This document shows positions 1 to 9,118 of a DNA stretch of 64,000 nucleotides, piece by piece. Origin of the DNA: Ponticaulis profundi (GTDB lineage: Bacteria > Pseudomonadota > Alphaproteobacteria > Caulobacterales > Hyphomonadaceae). The stretch is taken from assembly GCF_042659465.1 (NCBI RefSeq), contig NZ_JBHSSW010000013.1:1-64000 (forward strand). The letters are read 5' to 3'. The notes beneath the pieces were generated by a model. It worked only from the letters and a program-made list of their open reading frames with translations. It did no database searches and had not been told where the DNA came from. Each line of letters opens with the position of its first letter. Position 1 is the first letter of the stretch. The position numbers and the translations under genes are program-made.

Positions 1-34
1 GGAGGCAAGCAATTGCAGGGAGAGTTGGGAGGAA

Positions 35-82
35 ACGACCCGCCCAGCTGGGTGGGGGGGTGGGGACGCGAGGGCGGGCCGT
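35..82. repeat. Hairpin with G-tract loop downstream of yceI
   Basis: An 11-bp inverted repeat (35-45 with 72-82, one G-U pair) encloses a loop that carries a G3-T-G7-T-G4 tract at 50-65 (C-rich on the minus strand). It lies just past the stop codon of the minus-strand YceI gene. On the yceI transcript the hairpin is followed only by a short T run, so it could be a weak terminator or a structured 3' UTR. The G tract could also form a quadruplex. Function is inferred. Confidence 0.45.
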
Positions 83-97
83 TCTCGATGCGAAGCC

Positions 98-685
98 TCA
101 GAGGTTAGCTTCGCTCTCGATTTCGATTGTCACTTCATCGCCAAGACCTGGCAGATAGGTGGTCATGCCGAAGTCAGAACGCTTGATCGTTGTTGTCGCG
201 CTGAAACCGGCTGTCTTCTTACCAAACATGTTTTCGCCGATTTTGTTCAATTCAACATCCAGGATCACGGGTTTTGTGATCCCGTGCAGGGTGAGGTTAC
301 CGGTGACTTTAGCGGTTTCTTCGCCCGTCAGTTCGACAGATTCACTTTCGAACAGCGCCGTTGGGTAGGTTTCAACGTCGAAGAAATCAGCTGTTTTCAG
401 GTGCTCATCGAGATCTGGCACGCCCGTTTCGAGTTTTGCGACCGGGATCGTCACTTTGACAGAGCTGGCAGCCGGATCTTCTTCGTCCAGAACCAGTTCA
501 CCTTCAACATTCATGAATTTGCCGGTTGGTGCAGAAAAACCGAAATGGTCGATCTGAAACACGATCGCTGTGTGCGTCGGATCGAATGTGTATGTTTCTG
601 GTTCCGCATTTGCAGACATTGGCAGCAACGCCATGCCAGCAATCATCGGGAGCGCAGTCGCAAGACCAAGTTTGTTGAAACGCAT
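98..685 (-). CDS. YceI family periplasmic protein
   Basis: This 195-residue protein starts with a clear Sec signal peptide (basic MRFNK, then a hydrophobic stretch ending ANA at about residue 27). The mature part has the YceI lipocalin-like pattern: TFDPTHTAIVFQIDHFGFS near the start, a central LxxADFFDVETYP segment, then LTLHGITKPV and the closing SDFGMTTYLPGLGDEVTIEIE. Family members bind polyisoprenoids or other amphipathic lipids in a beta-barrel in the periplasm. The exact ligand here cannot be told. The gene stands alone, and a G/C-rich hairpin follows its stop codon. Confidence 0.93.
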   Translation of the reverse strand: MRFNKLGLATALPMIAGMALLPMSANAEPETYTFDPTHTAIVFQIDHFGFSAPTGKFMNVEGELVLDEEDPAASSVKVTIPVAKLETGVPDLDEHLKTADFFDVETYPTALFESESVELTGEETAKVTGNLTLHGITKPVILDVELNKIGENMFGKKTAGFSATTTIKRSDFGMTTYLPGLGDEVTIEIESEANL

Positions 686-890
686 AATAAATCTCCAAAT
701 TCGTTCGCCAGCTCTTCACCAAACCCGCTCGGTGAGAGCTGTCGGGATTGGCTGGCGTTCGATGGAGAATTTGGACCGATTTCTTTTTCAAACAAGGAAA
801 CAATAACGAAAGACAATGTTTCCAATTTGGGCAGAAACTTTTGGTGGACAAAACGCGTTTATGTTCGATGCACCTGAAGAGACGAAGCGT

Positions 891-1394
891 TTACGCCTCG
901 CCCACCGTTTCAAACAGCGCGACTTCCATGGCTTCAGATGCCGTTTTGCCAGCCCAGATAACGTAGTTCATGCTTGGGGTGTATTTTTCAACAGCCGCCA
1001 TGGATGCACCGATGATCGCAGACACTTCTGCTTCTTCCGGCTCGCTCCAATCGGCCATGCCGATTGTGTGCCGAAAGATGATCAGATCATCACCCGGCCA
1101 GTAGTCGAAATAGCCCAACGTCATGCGTTCATTGATCTGCATCATCAGATCATTCAATTCATTTCGCCGAGACGGGGTCGGCTTCACATCCAGCGTGACC
1201 GAAAAATGCAGGGCGATGGGATCATCACGCACCGTAAACACGCCGCCAAGATCGCCCCAGCGAGACGGCGCGATACAATGCACCGAACCATAGCCGTCAC
1301 GCTCGTAAGACCAGTCCGCATCCTCGAGAATGCGCTCAACCAGGTCGAGCGAGTTTTCCATGTTGTCCAATGGGGTAGACACACCAAGCGTCAT
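891..1394 (-). CDS. YbjN domain-containing protein
   Basis: A 167-residue soluble protein of the YbjN type. Its N-terminal part (NSLDLVERILEDADWSYER) and the central beta-rich segment ending in an NDLMMQINERMTLGYFDY-like helix fit the family, whose fold resembles type III secretion chaperones. Its biochemical role is unclear; in enterobacteria YbjN affects stress and motility phenotypes. Two adjacent ATG codons are available. I chose the second, 6 nt after an AAGGGAGG ribosome site; the first, at 1397, is only 3 nt away. The gene is monocistronic as far as can be seen. Confidence 0.85.
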   Translation of the reverse strand: MTLGVSTPLDNMENSLDLVERILEDADWSYERDGYGSVHCIAPSRWGDLGGVFTVRDDPIALHFSVTLDVKPTPSRRNELNDLMMQINERMTLGYFDYWPGDDLIIFRHTIGMADWSEPEEAEVSAIIGASMAAVEKYTPSMNYVIWAGKTASEAMEVALFETVGEA

Positions 1395-1521
1395 CATCGG
1401 CCTCCCTTGCCAGAATGCGGGGGGACTCCCGTTGAATCCGCGCTAACATGAGTCGACACAACGTCTCAAACTCTGTCCGCAGCTGCGCTGTGGATTAATT
1501 ATCCGGTGTGGTCGACAAGCC

Positions 1522-1770
1522 TCACTTGGAAGCTTGGTTTTCCAGTTCGATCACACGCTTTTCGAGCTCTTCCACACGCTGCAGAGCTGTCTGTGCGAGG
1601 ATTTTCAGCGCTTCCACTTCATCGCGGCGCGCAAGGTCCATTTCCGCTGCAAATTTGTCGCCCTGTGCACGCATCGCCGTCTTGGCTTCTTCGCCAACTG
1701 ACTGTGCGGCATCCATCATGCCAGTCATGACCTTTGCCATGTCATCGAGGAGTGGATTTCCTTGTGCCAT
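1522..1770 (-). CDS. ubiK: UbiK-type accessory factor (BMFP domain)
   Basis: A short helical protein of 82 residues ending in a leucine-rich coiled coil (LAQTALQRVEELEKRVIELE), typical of the BMFP/YqiC family. Enterobacterial members (UbiK) assist aerobic ubiquinone biosynthesis, bind membranes and trimerise. The start is placed at the ATG preceded by AAGGAG; an upstream in-frame ATG at 1815 would run into the divergent lgt promoter region. No other ubi gene is adjacent, so the ubiquinone role rests on family membership. Confidence 0.82.
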   Translation of the reverse strand: MAQGNPLLDDMAKVMTGMMDAAQSVGEEAKTAMRAQGDKFAAEMDLARRDEVEALKILAQTALQRVEELEKRVIELENQASK

Positions 1771-1865
1771 TCGATTACTCCTTCCGGCATAAATGGGCGG
1801 GCATACCGCTTTCATGGATTCTGCAGTCTATGTGGCCCTTAACACGGGTCAGGAAAAGAGGACAA

Positions 1866-2810
1866 ATGAGCGCCGCTCTCAATTTTCCGGAGATATACCC
1901 CGCAATTATCTCCATCCCGCAGTTCTCGCTGGGCAGTCTGACACTCGGACCGATCAATATCCTCTGGTATGCAATGGCCTATATTATCGGTCTGGTCCTT
2001 GGATGGCGTTATGCTGTCGCGCTCGTAAAGCGGCCTCGCCTGTTCGGCGGCACCTCCCCTGCCAGTGTCGACGTGATCGACGACTTCCTGTTCTGGGCGA
2101 CACTCGGCGTCATTCTGGGCGGCCGGATCGGCTATATCCTCTTTTACCAAATTCCCTATCAGTTCGACGCTATCGCTCAGAACCCGCTGATGGTTCTCAA
2201 GATCTGGGAAGGCGGGATGGCCTTTCATGGCGGTCTGATCGGCGTTGGACTGGCCACCTGGCACGTCTGCCGGACGCATAAGATTCCGCTTCTGCGGATG
2301 ACCGATATCGCGGCTGCGGCGACGCCAATCGGCCTGATGCTGGGACGCTGTGCCAATTTCATCAATGCCGAGCTTTACGGGCGACATACATCTGCGCCGG
2401 TCGGCATGATCTTCCCGGAAGGGTATGGTTCGGGCGGACCTCCACAGGCCTTTGACTGGGCCAATCAGGAATGGGTCTACAATGGCAGTGAAATGCCGCG
2501 TCACCCGAGCCAGCTTTATGAGGCGGGCCTTGAGGGGGTTGTGCTTTTCATTATCATTGCCGCTCTGATCTGGTGGTTTGGTGCGCTGAAGCGCCCGGGC
2601 ATGGTCACCGGCGTCTTCCTGCTCGGCTACGCCATCGCGCGCTCAATCGCCGAGCGCTTCCGTCTGCCGGATCCGTTTGTTGATGGCCTGCCGGACTGGA
2701 TCACCATGGGGACACTGCTTTCCATTCCGATGATCCTGATCGGACTGTTCCTCATCCTGCGGTCCAACAAGGCGCAAGTTCCGGCCACACAGACCGAGCC
2801 AACGGAGTAG
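1866..2810 (+). CDS. lgt: Prolipoprotein diacylglyceryl transferase
   Basis: A 314-residue polytopic inner-membrane enzyme. It transfers diacylglycerol from phosphatidylglycerol to the lipobox cysteine of prolipoproteins, the first step of lipoprotein maturation. Visible signatures are an LGGRIGYILFY segment, MAFHGGLIG, the family signature GRCANFINAELYGR, and HPSQLYEAGLEG, with several hydrophobic helices. The start ATG follows AAGAGG. A much longer frame is open upstream but lacks a ribosome site and would extend into the neighbouring gene. The next gene starts 3 nt after the stop, so the two are probably cotranscribed. Confidence 0.96.
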   Translation: MSAALNFPEIYPAIISIPQFSLGSLTLGPINILWYAMAYIIGLVLGWRYAVALVKRPRLFGGTSPASVDVIDDFLFWATLGVILGGRIGYILFYQIPYQFDAIAQNPLMVLKIWEGGMAFHGGLIGVGLATWHVCRTHKIPLLRMTDIAAAATPIGLMLGRCANFINAELYGRHTSAPVGMIFPEGYGSGGPPQAFDWANQEWVYNGSEMPRHPSQLYEAGLEGVVLFIIIAALIWWFGALKRPGMVTGVFLLGYAIARSIAERFRLPDPFVDGLPDWITMGTLLSIPMILIGLFLILRSNKAQVPATQTEPTE

Positions 2811-2813
2811 GTT

Positions 2814-3872
2814 TTGGCACTGAAAGACCGCTTGCTGCGCATGATACGTGCGGACGGGCCCATGCCCGTCTCGCTCTATATGCAAACCTGCCTGCATGAT
2901 CCGAAGGAAGGCTATTACGCCACCCGCCCCGGCCTCGGCGAAGACTTCACCACCGCGCCTGAAATCAGCCAGATCTTCGGAGAGCTGATCGGTCTGTGGG
3001 TGGTTCATGAATGGATCGGTCTTGGCCGCCCGGCGCCATTCTCTCTGATCGAGCCTGGTCCCGGCCGCGCAACGCTGATGGTGGATGCCCTGCACGCCAT
3101 GGCTCAGAACAGCGACGGACGCGCCTGTCTGGAAGCCATGGAGCTTTATCTGATCGAAGCCAGCCCTGCGCTGCGAAAGATCCAGACCGAGCGCCTGGCC
3201 GAACACGCGCCGAAATATCTGAGTGTGCTGGATGAGCTACCCGACCAGCCCGCGCTGATCGTCGCCAATGAGTTTCTGGACTGCCTGCCCGTGCGCCAGT
3301 TCGTCAAAGCCGACGGCAATAAATGGCATGAGCGCAAGGTTGGCGCGAAAGATGATGAGCTGATCTGGGGAATCGATAAATCTGACGACAACACACCGCA
3401 GTTTGATCAGCATGATCAGACGGGCGTGGAACTTCAGCCCGGTCTTGAGACCTTCGCGCTGAGCCTAGCTGCACATTTGAAAAAGACGCAGCCGCTGCGG
3501 GCGCTGATCTTTGACTATGGCCCCGATGATCATCCTGCCGAGGACACATTGCGAGCGTTTCGCCTCGGCAAACAGGTTGATCCGCTGGCTGCGCCCGGTG
3601 AATGCGATCTGACGGTCGATGTCGATTTCTCGGAGTTGCGTCGTCAGGCCGAAAAGGCTGGCCTCGTGGTCTATGGCGCCGTAACCCAGAGCGCCTTCCT
3701 CCTGGCACTGGGGGCCGAACTTCGCATGCAGCAACTCGTGAAAGCCCATCCTGACCGGGCGCAGGAGATCTTCGAAAGCGCGAAACGGCTGGTTGATCCG
3801 GCAGATCTCGGCACGCGCTTCAAGGCCATCTGTCTGTCGTCAGAGGGCCTCGGCACACCCGCAGGCTTTTAA
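2814..3872 (+). CDS. MidA/NDUFAF7-family SAM-dependent methyltransferase
   Basis: This 352-residue protein belongs to the MidA/NDUFAF7 group (formerly DUF185). The N-terminal PMPVSLYMQTCLHDPKEGYY and DFTTAPEISQIFGELIG are hallmarks, followed by a SAM-binding LIEPGPGRATLM loop and the VANEFLDCLPVRQF segment. In mitochondria NDUFAF7 dimethylates an arginine of a complex I subunit; the bacterial substrate is less certain. The frame opens with TTG at 2814, 3 nt after the lgt stop, which suggests translational coupling. An ATG at 2841 is a possible alternative, but it would cut the conserved N terminus close. Confidence 0.9.
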   Translation: MALKDRLLRMIRADGPMPVSLYMQTCLHDPKEGYYATRPGLGEDFTTAPEISQIFGELIGLWVVHEWIGLGRPAPFSLIEPGPGRATLMVDALHAMAQNSDGRACLEAMELYLIEASPALRKIQTERLAEHAPKYLSVLDELPDQPALIVANEFLDCLPVRQFVKADGNKWHERKVGAKDDELIWGIDKSDDNTPQFDQHDQTGVELQPGLETFALSLAAHLKKTQPLRALIFDYGPDDHPAEDTLRAFRLGKQVDPLAAPGECDLTVDVDFSELRRQAEKAGLVVYGAVTQSAFLLALGAELRMQQLVKAHPDRAQEIFESAKRLVDPADLGTRFKAICLSSEGLGTPAGF

Positions 3873-3882
3873 AAAAACGGCA

Positions 3883-4323
3883 TCACTCGAAGACGTCGAT
3901 AATATCCCCATCCGGGTTTTTGGGATCGCTGCCGTATTTATTCGGTCCCTTGGTGCCGGGCACCACGCCGATCACAATCATAGCAATATTCGAGATGATC
4001 CCGACAATGGGGATATAACCGACGATAACCAGGCCGAGATAAATCCAGCCTGTCAGGTTGAGGTCATGCAGTCGGCGCACGCTGAGCGAGATATTCGGAA
4101 TAAAGACGGCAAGGAAATATAGCGCGCCAAGGCTGACCAGGATAATCGCGAGGGCGTTTGCGTCGCCGCTCGAACTTTCGAGCATGACCACGCCCAACCC
4201 CAGCGTCGGAAAGATAACAATGATGTGCAGCAACCACGGCCACCAGAATTCTGATCGGCGCGAGCGTCCATTGAACTGCACATAGTTCGAGAAAAACAAT
4301 TTTATCGCTTCAGGAAATCCCAT
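3883..4323 (-). CDS. DUF805 membrane protein
   Basis: A 146-residue small membrane protein. It has the DUF805 N terminus (FFSNYVQFNGRSRRSEFWW), three or four hydrophobic segments, and the conserved SVRRLHDLNLTGW motif before the last membrane helices. The family is widespread and uncharacterised. The gene converges on the MidA-type methyltransferase gene, with 10 nt between the stops. Confidence 0.9.
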   Translation of the reverse strand: MGFPEAIKLFFSNYVQFNGRSRRSEFWWPWLLHIIVIFPTLGLGVVMLESSSGDANALAIILVSLGALYFLAVFIPNISLSVRRLHDLNLTGWIYLGLVIVGYIPIVGIISNIAMIVIGVVPGTKGPNKYGSDPKNPDGDIIDVFE

Positions 4324-4521
4324 CTGCTTCCCCTTCCATCACCACAGATAAAATCGTTAGCAGCAATTGGCCGGATTTCAATCAGAGAAACATATCGACG
4401 CCTTTGACTTGCTGCAGTGCGGGAACTTGGCTATCAAGCGCGGGAATTCATCGCGTGGTTGGGGCTGACGCGTCGCGACCCGTATTCGAAAAAGCAAACA
4501 ATCTATGTATCGGAGACGACC

Positions 4522-6117
4522 TTGTCCGCACGCGCCGAGGCCATACCCAATCCTACGCCTATCAAGCTGACCCCTAATCGTATCAAGATCGAACTGCTGG
4601 CCGGCCTGACCGTCGCTCTGGCGCTTGTACCAGAGGCCGTCGCGTTTGCGTTCGTCGCCGGGGTGAACCCGCTGGTCGGTCTCTATGCCGCTTTCTTTGT
4701 CGGACTGATCACCGCTGTATTTGGCGGACGTCCCGGCATGATCTCCGGTGCAACAGGCGCGCTGGCCGTTGTCATGGTGCATCTGGTGGCAGAACACGGC
4801 GTTGAGTATCTCTTCGCGACGGTCGTTCTGATGGGCATTATTCAGGTGGTCGTCGGCCTTCTGCGGTGGGGCAAATTCATCCGTATGGTGCCTCACCCGG
4901 TCATGCTGGGCTTCGTAAACGGCCTCGCCATCGTGATCTTCCTGGCACAGCTTGGCCAGTTCAAGCTCGCAGGTGAAGGCGGTGGCCACGGCATTGGCGG
5001 CGGCGAATGGCTTCCTGTGCCGGAACTTGCGGTGATGCTGGGCCTTGTAGGCCTGACCATGCTCATCATCTGGCTGCTGCCAAAGGTCACGAAGATTATT
5101 CCAGCGCCTCTGGCAGCCATTCTGGCAGTGTCCGCGATCGTGATCGGTCTCGGCCTTGAAACCCGCAGCGTCGGCGACCTGGCATCCATTTCCGGCGGGC
5201 TGCCGGAATTCCACATTCCAATGGTGCCTCTGAATCTCGAAACACTCGAGATCATTCTCCCGTATTCAATCATTCTCGCCGCCATCGGCCTGATCGAGAG
5301 CCTTCTGACCCTCAACCTCGTGTCAGAAATGACTGACACACGCGGCGGTGCATCGAAGGAATGTGTGGCGCAGGGTGCCTCCAACATCGTCACAGGGTTC
5401 TTTGGAGGCATGGGTGGCTGCGCCATGATCGGCCAGTCCATGATCAACGTGAAATCCGGCGCGCGCATGCGTATCGCAGGCATCGCAGCAGCCCTGTTCC
5501 TGTTGTCCTTCATCCTGTTTGCAGCGCCGCTGATTGAACAAATCCCTGTGGCTGCACTTGTCGGTGTCATGTTCATGGTCGTCATTGGCACATTCGCCTG
5601 GCGCTCCATCAAGATCATGCACAAAATCCCGCTCAACGACGCTATCGTCATCATCACGGTGACGCTGGTGACCGTGTTCTCTGACCTCGCGGTCGCGGTT
5701 GTTGTCGGCGTGATCATGTCGGCCCTGAGCTATGCCTGGAATGCTGCAAGCCGCATCCATGCCGGTGTCGGCATCAGTAAGGAAGGCTGGAAAGTCTACC
5801 GGATTGAAGGCCCGCTCTTCTTTGGTTCCACAACCGGCTTTGCGGATCTCTTTGATCCACAGAACGATCCTGAAGACGTGGTTGTCGACTTCATCAATTC
5901 ACGTGTGGTCGATCACTCCGGTCTGGAAGCAATTGATGCGCTGGCTGCCAAGTACAAGGCGGCGGGCAAGAAGCTTCACCTGCGCCATTTGTCTCCGGCC
6001 TGTGTGAAGCTGCTCGAAAAAGCTGGCGACATGGTTGAGATCTCAGTCCTCGAAGACCCGGACTATGATGTTGCCGTCGATTATGGCGATGCCTTCAAAC
6101 GGAAGATCGAAACCTGA
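4522..6117 (+). CDS. SulP family inorganic anion transporter
   Basis: A SulP/SLC26-type permease with an N-terminal region beginning LLAGLTVALALVPEAVAFA, many membrane helices, the GATGALAVVMVHLV segment, and a cytoplasmic STAS domain in the last 120 residues (DVVVDFINSRVVDHSGLEAID). Substrates in this family include sulfate, bicarbonate and dicarboxylates; the one here is not predictable. I chose a TTG start preceded by GGAG at 4512, giving 531 residues. A GTG at 4417 in the same frame would add 35 residues but has no ribosome site. No carbonic anhydrase or sulfur genes are adjacent. Confidence 0.9.
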   Translation: MSARAEAIPNPTPIKLTPNRIKIELLAGLTVALALVPEAVAFAFVAGVNPLVGLYAAFFVGLITAVFGGRPGMISGATGALAVVMVHLVAEHGVEYLFATVVLMGIIQVVVGLLRWGKFIRMVPHPVMLGFVNGLAIVIFLAQLGQFKLAGEGGGHGIGGGEWLPVPELAVMLGLVGLTMLIIWLLPKVTKIIPAPLAAILAVSAIVIGLGLETRSVGDLASISGGLPEFHIPMVPLNLETLEIILPYSIILAAIGLIESLLTLNLVSEMTDTRGGASKECVAQGASNIVTGFFGGMGGCAMIGQSMINVKSGARMRIAGIAAALFLLSFILFAAPLIEQIPVAALVGVMFMVVIGTFAWRSIKIMHKIPLNDAIVIITVTLVTVFSDLAVAVVVGVIMSALSYAWNAASRIHAGVGISKEGWKVYRIEGPLFFGSTTGFADLFDPQNDPEDVVVDFINSRVVDHSGLEAIDALAAKYKAAGKKLHLRHLSPACVKLLEKAGDMVEISVLEDPDYDVAVDYGDAFKRKIET

Positions 6118-6183
6118 TCAGCTGATTGACCTCTCTCCTCGCCTGCGTTGCTATGACAAAACGCAGACGCAGGAGAGACGGTG

Positions 6184-6600
6184 ATGACTTGGAATGGCGA
6201 CGCCTTTGGTGGCACGAAGCTCGCCGTTCATTGCGGCCCGGACCTTCTTGTTTATCTGCGGGATGACAAGCCGGACATTCCCCACCCCGGCACATGGGAT
6301 CTGCCCGGCGGTGAACGCGAACCGGGCGAAGACCCTCCCACGACAGGCCTTCGCGAACTTCATGAAGAGTTCGGATTGATGCTTCCGGCTGAGCGCGTTG
6401 AAAATCTGACCTGCTACCCAAGCGCCAGTGGGTTACCGACCTGGTTCGGAACACTTGAGATCACCAGATCAGAGGTAAAATCGGTCCGCTTCGGCGATGA
6501 AGGTCAGTTCTGGCTGCTTATGCCGATCCACGCCTTCATTGAACACCGCCTGGCCAGCGCAGCCCTTAGAACGCGCGTCCGAAACGCATGGCAGCTTTGA
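6184..6600 (+). CDS. NUDIX hydrolase
   Basis: A small protein of 138 residues with a textbook Nudix box, G-x5-E-x7-R-E-x-x-E-E-x-G, in GEREPGEDPPTTGLRELHEE at about residues 40-60. Such enzymes hydrolyse nucleoside diphosphates linked to another moiety; the substrate is unknown. AGGAG at 6171 serves either a GTG at 6181 or the ATG at 6184. The C-terminal part is divergent. Confidence 0.92.
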   Translation: MTWNGDAFGGTKLAVHCGPDLLVYLRDDKPDIPHPGTWDLPGGEREPGEDPPTTGLRELHEEFGLMLPAERVENLTCYPSASGLPTWFGTLEITRSEVKSVRFGDEGQFWLLMPIHAFIEHRLASAALRTRVRNAWQL

Positions 6601-6668
6601 ACAAATGCCTCAGAAAGATCATGTTTTTCACCCGTGACGACGCACACAAGCCAAGCTAATCTGGTGCG

Positions 6669-7451
6669 ATGACAATCGAATTGCCCGTCACCTCTGCCGA
6701 TAATCTTTCGTCGCTGAGCAGCGTCTCTCACGGCTTTTACGGGCGTGAAGGCGGCGTGTCAGAAGGCCTCTACAGCAGCCTGAATGCGGGGCCGGGTTCA
6801 GATGATGATCCGTTGAGAGTGGCGGAAAACCGCTCGCGCATTGCGAAGCATATCGGCGCAAAAGACGCTGACCATCTGATGTCGCTTTATCAGATTCACT
6901 CATCCACCGTTTACAAGGTGACTGGCCCGTTCACAGGCCTCAAACGCCCGCAAGGTGATGGGATGGTGACCAATACGCCGGGCATTGCATTGTGCATTCT
7001 CACGGCAGACTGCACCCCGGTATTGTTTGCAGATGCTGACGCCGGCGTCGTTGGCGCGGCGCATGCCGGATGGAAAGGCGCACTGGCGGGTATCATCGAT
7101 TCCACCCTCTCGGCGATGATGCGACTGGGCGCCAAACCTGAACGTATTTGCGCAGCACTCGGCCCCAGCCTGTCACCGGACTCCTTTGAAGTTGGCCCGG
7201 ATCTGAAAGCACCCTTCATCGAAAAGCATCCCTGGAGTGAAGCCCATTTCACCCCCGGCGCAGGAGACCGCAGCCAGTTCGACATCTGGGGCTATTGTAA
7301 ACAGACACTTCGCCATCGCGGCGTAGAAAATATTCAATGTGTCGAGCAGGATACACTCTCGCAACCAAACCGTTATTTTTCAAATCGTTGGCGGGTTAAC
7401 GAAAACCAATCCGATTACGGACGAAACGCATCTGTGATCATGCTGCGATAA
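6669..7451 (+). CDS. pgeF: Peptidoglycan editing factor PgeF (YfiH, purine nucleosidase-type fold)
   Basis: A 260-residue protein of the YfiH/laccase-domain family. The metal-binding residues are visible in LYQIHSSTV (His), ILTADCTPVLFA (Cys) and GAAHAGWKG (His). In E. coli PgeF removes mis-incorporated L-Ser from UDP-MurNAc; related proteins act on purine nucleosides. Length and motif order are normal. The NUDIX gene lies just upstream and prs follows, consistent with a loose nucleotide/cell-wall housekeeping cluster. Confidence 0.92.
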   Translation: MTIELPVTSADNLSSLSSVSHGFYGREGGVSEGLYSSLNAGPGSDDDPLRVAENRSRIAKHIGAKDADHLMSLYQIHSSTVYKVTGPFTGLKRPQGDGMVTNTPGIALCILTADCTPVLFADADAGVVGAAHAGWKGALAGIIDSTLSAMMRLGAKPERICAALGPSLSPDSFEVGPDLKAPFIEKHPWSEAHFTPGAGDRSQFDIWGYCKQTLRHRGVENIQCVEQDTLSQPNRYFSNRWRVNENQSDYGRNASVIMLR

Positions 7452-7546
7452 AGTGCGAAGAAAAATCATGGGATCAAGGTTGCGCCAATTCCTCTTTGCC
7501 CTAAAAGGCAGGCAAATTGCTCCCGGTTGGAAAGGCGTTCCGGCTT

Positions 7547-8479
7547 ATGAAACTGATCTCAGGCACCGCAAACGAGCCTCTGGCACAGCGCATTGCGGAA
7601 TATCTCGACATCCCGCTCACAAACACGGAATTCCGTCGCTTTGCCGACAATGAAGTGTTCGTCCGCATCAATGAAAATGTACGCGGCGAAGACGTCTTCG
7701 TCATCCAGTCGACCTCCTACCCGGCCAATGACCATCTGATGGAATTGCTCATTGCGATGGATGCGCTGAACCGCGCCTCTGCCGCTCGCATCACAGCCGT
7801 CATTCCTTATTTCGGATATGCCCGTCAGGATCGCAAAACCGACGGTCGGACGCCAATTTCTGCCAAGCTGGTCGCCAATCTGATCGCAACATCAGGCGCA
7901 GACCGGGTCCTGACCATGGATCTCCACGCTGGTCAGATCCAGGGCTTCTTCGATGTGCCAACGGACAATCTGATTGCGACGCCGGTCATGGAACGCGACA
8001 TTCGTGAGCATTATGACGCTGACAATGTGATGATCGTCTCCCCGGACGTTGGCGGCGTTGTTCGCGCCCGTTCTCTCGCCAAGCGTCTGGACTGTGATCT
8101 GGCCATCGTCGACAAACGCCGTCCGAAAGCGGGCGTCAGCGAAGTCATGAACATCATCGGTGAAGTCGACGGACGTCATTGTATTCTCTTCGACGATATG
8201 TGTGATTCCGGCGGCACGCTCTGCAATGCGGCAGCTGCGCTGAAGGAAAAAGGCGCTTGCGGCGTATCGGCTTATGTCACGCACGGTGTTCTGTCCGGCG
8301 GTGCCGTCGAGCGTATCGAAAACTCCGTCATGGACGAGATTGTGATCGCCGACACGATTGCACCAACCGAAACGGCGCTGAATTCAGACAGCGTTCGCGT
8401 TCTCACGGTTTCGAAAACGATTGGCGAAGCCATTCGTCGCATCGCGAACGATGAGAGCATTTCGAAAATGTTCGACTAG
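7547..8479 (+). CDS. prs: Ribose-phosphate pyrophosphokinase
   Basis: Makes PRPP from ribose 5-phosphate and ATP, feeding purine, pyrimidine, His and Trp synthesis. The 310-residue protein begins MKLISGTANEPLA and contains VIPYFGYARQDRK (ATP/flexible loop), the TMDLHAGQIQGFFD divalent-cation site and the PRPP-binding loop CILFDDMCDSGGTL. I chose the ATG at 7547 because it matches the family N terminus; the frame is open upstream to 7517. The length is as expected. Confidence 0.97.
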   Translation: MKLISGTANEPLAQRIAEYLDIPLTNTEFRRFADNEVFVRINENVRGEDVFVIQSTSYPANDHLMELLIAMDALNRASAARITAVIPYFGYARQDRKTDGRTPISAKLVANLIATSGADRVLTMDLHAGQIQGFFDVPTDNLIATPVMERDIREHYDADNVMIVSPDVGGVVRARSLAKRLDCDLAIVDKRRPKAGVSEVMNIIGEVDGRHCILFDDMCDSGGTLCNAAAALKEKGACGVSAYVTHGVLSGGAVERIENSVMDEIVIADTIAPTETALNSDSVRVLTVSKTIGEAIRRIANDESISKMFD

Positions 8480-8488
8480 GTCAGCCCT

Positions 8489-9049
8489 ATGTATACCCTG
8501 CCGGGACGTGCACCTTCAGATATCCCGGTTGTCGAAACCGAGCGCCTGCGTTTGCGGGCCTCGAAAGCTGCAGACTTCGAACCGCTATACGCCATGTGGC
8601 AGGACACCGAATATGTCCGCTTCATCGGCAATCGAAAGCGATCCAGCGGCGAAGTCTGGACCAATCTTCAGAAGAATATCGGCGCCTGGGCCATGTTTGG
8701 CTACAGCTATTGGTCCATCGAAGACAGACAGTCCGGACAATATGTTGGCGAGTGCGGGTTTGCGCTCGCGCGCCGCGCCGAGATCACACCAGCTCTGCCC
8801 ATGATTCCGGAAGCAGGCTGGGGCATCACCCCAGCCTATTGGGGAAAAGGCGTTGCAAAGGAAGCCATGCAGGCGGCCATGAGCTGGGCTCTGTCGCAGG
8901 ATCGGTATTTCCCATCCCAATGCATCATTGATGTCGATCACAAAGCATCGGAGAAAATCGCGTTTTCACTGGGCTTCAAATTCAAACGCGAAGTTCCCTT
9001 CAGTGACGAAACCGTCAATCTGTACGAGCGCCCGCCCGGACAGTCCTGA
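8489..9049 (+). CDS. GNAT family N-acetyltransferase (RimJ/RimL-like)
   Basis: A 186-residue protein with the arrangement of RimJ/RimL-type acetyltransferases: an N-terminal VVETERLRLRASKAADFEPLY, a central GECGF strand, and an acetyl-CoA loop region in EAGWGITPAYWGKGVAKEAM. These enzymes transfer acetyl groups to protein N-termini or small amines. The acceptor is unknown. The start lies 9 nt after the prs stop, so it is probably cotranscribed with prs. Confidence 0.9.
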   Translation: MYTLPGRAPSDIPVVETERLRLRASKAADFEPLYAMWQDTEYVRFIGNRKRSSGEVWTNLQKNIGAWAMFGYSYWSIEDRQSGQYVGECGFALARRAEITPALPMIPEAGWGITPAYWGKGVAKEAMQAAMSWALSQDRYFPSQCIIDVDHKASEKIAFSLGFKFKREVPFSDETVNLYERPPGQS

Positions 9050-9118
9050 CACAAACTGGTAGCTTTGAGCCCGGGCGGCTTTGTGCGATGATCGCTTCAT
9101 AGACTGGGGAGTGAAGAC

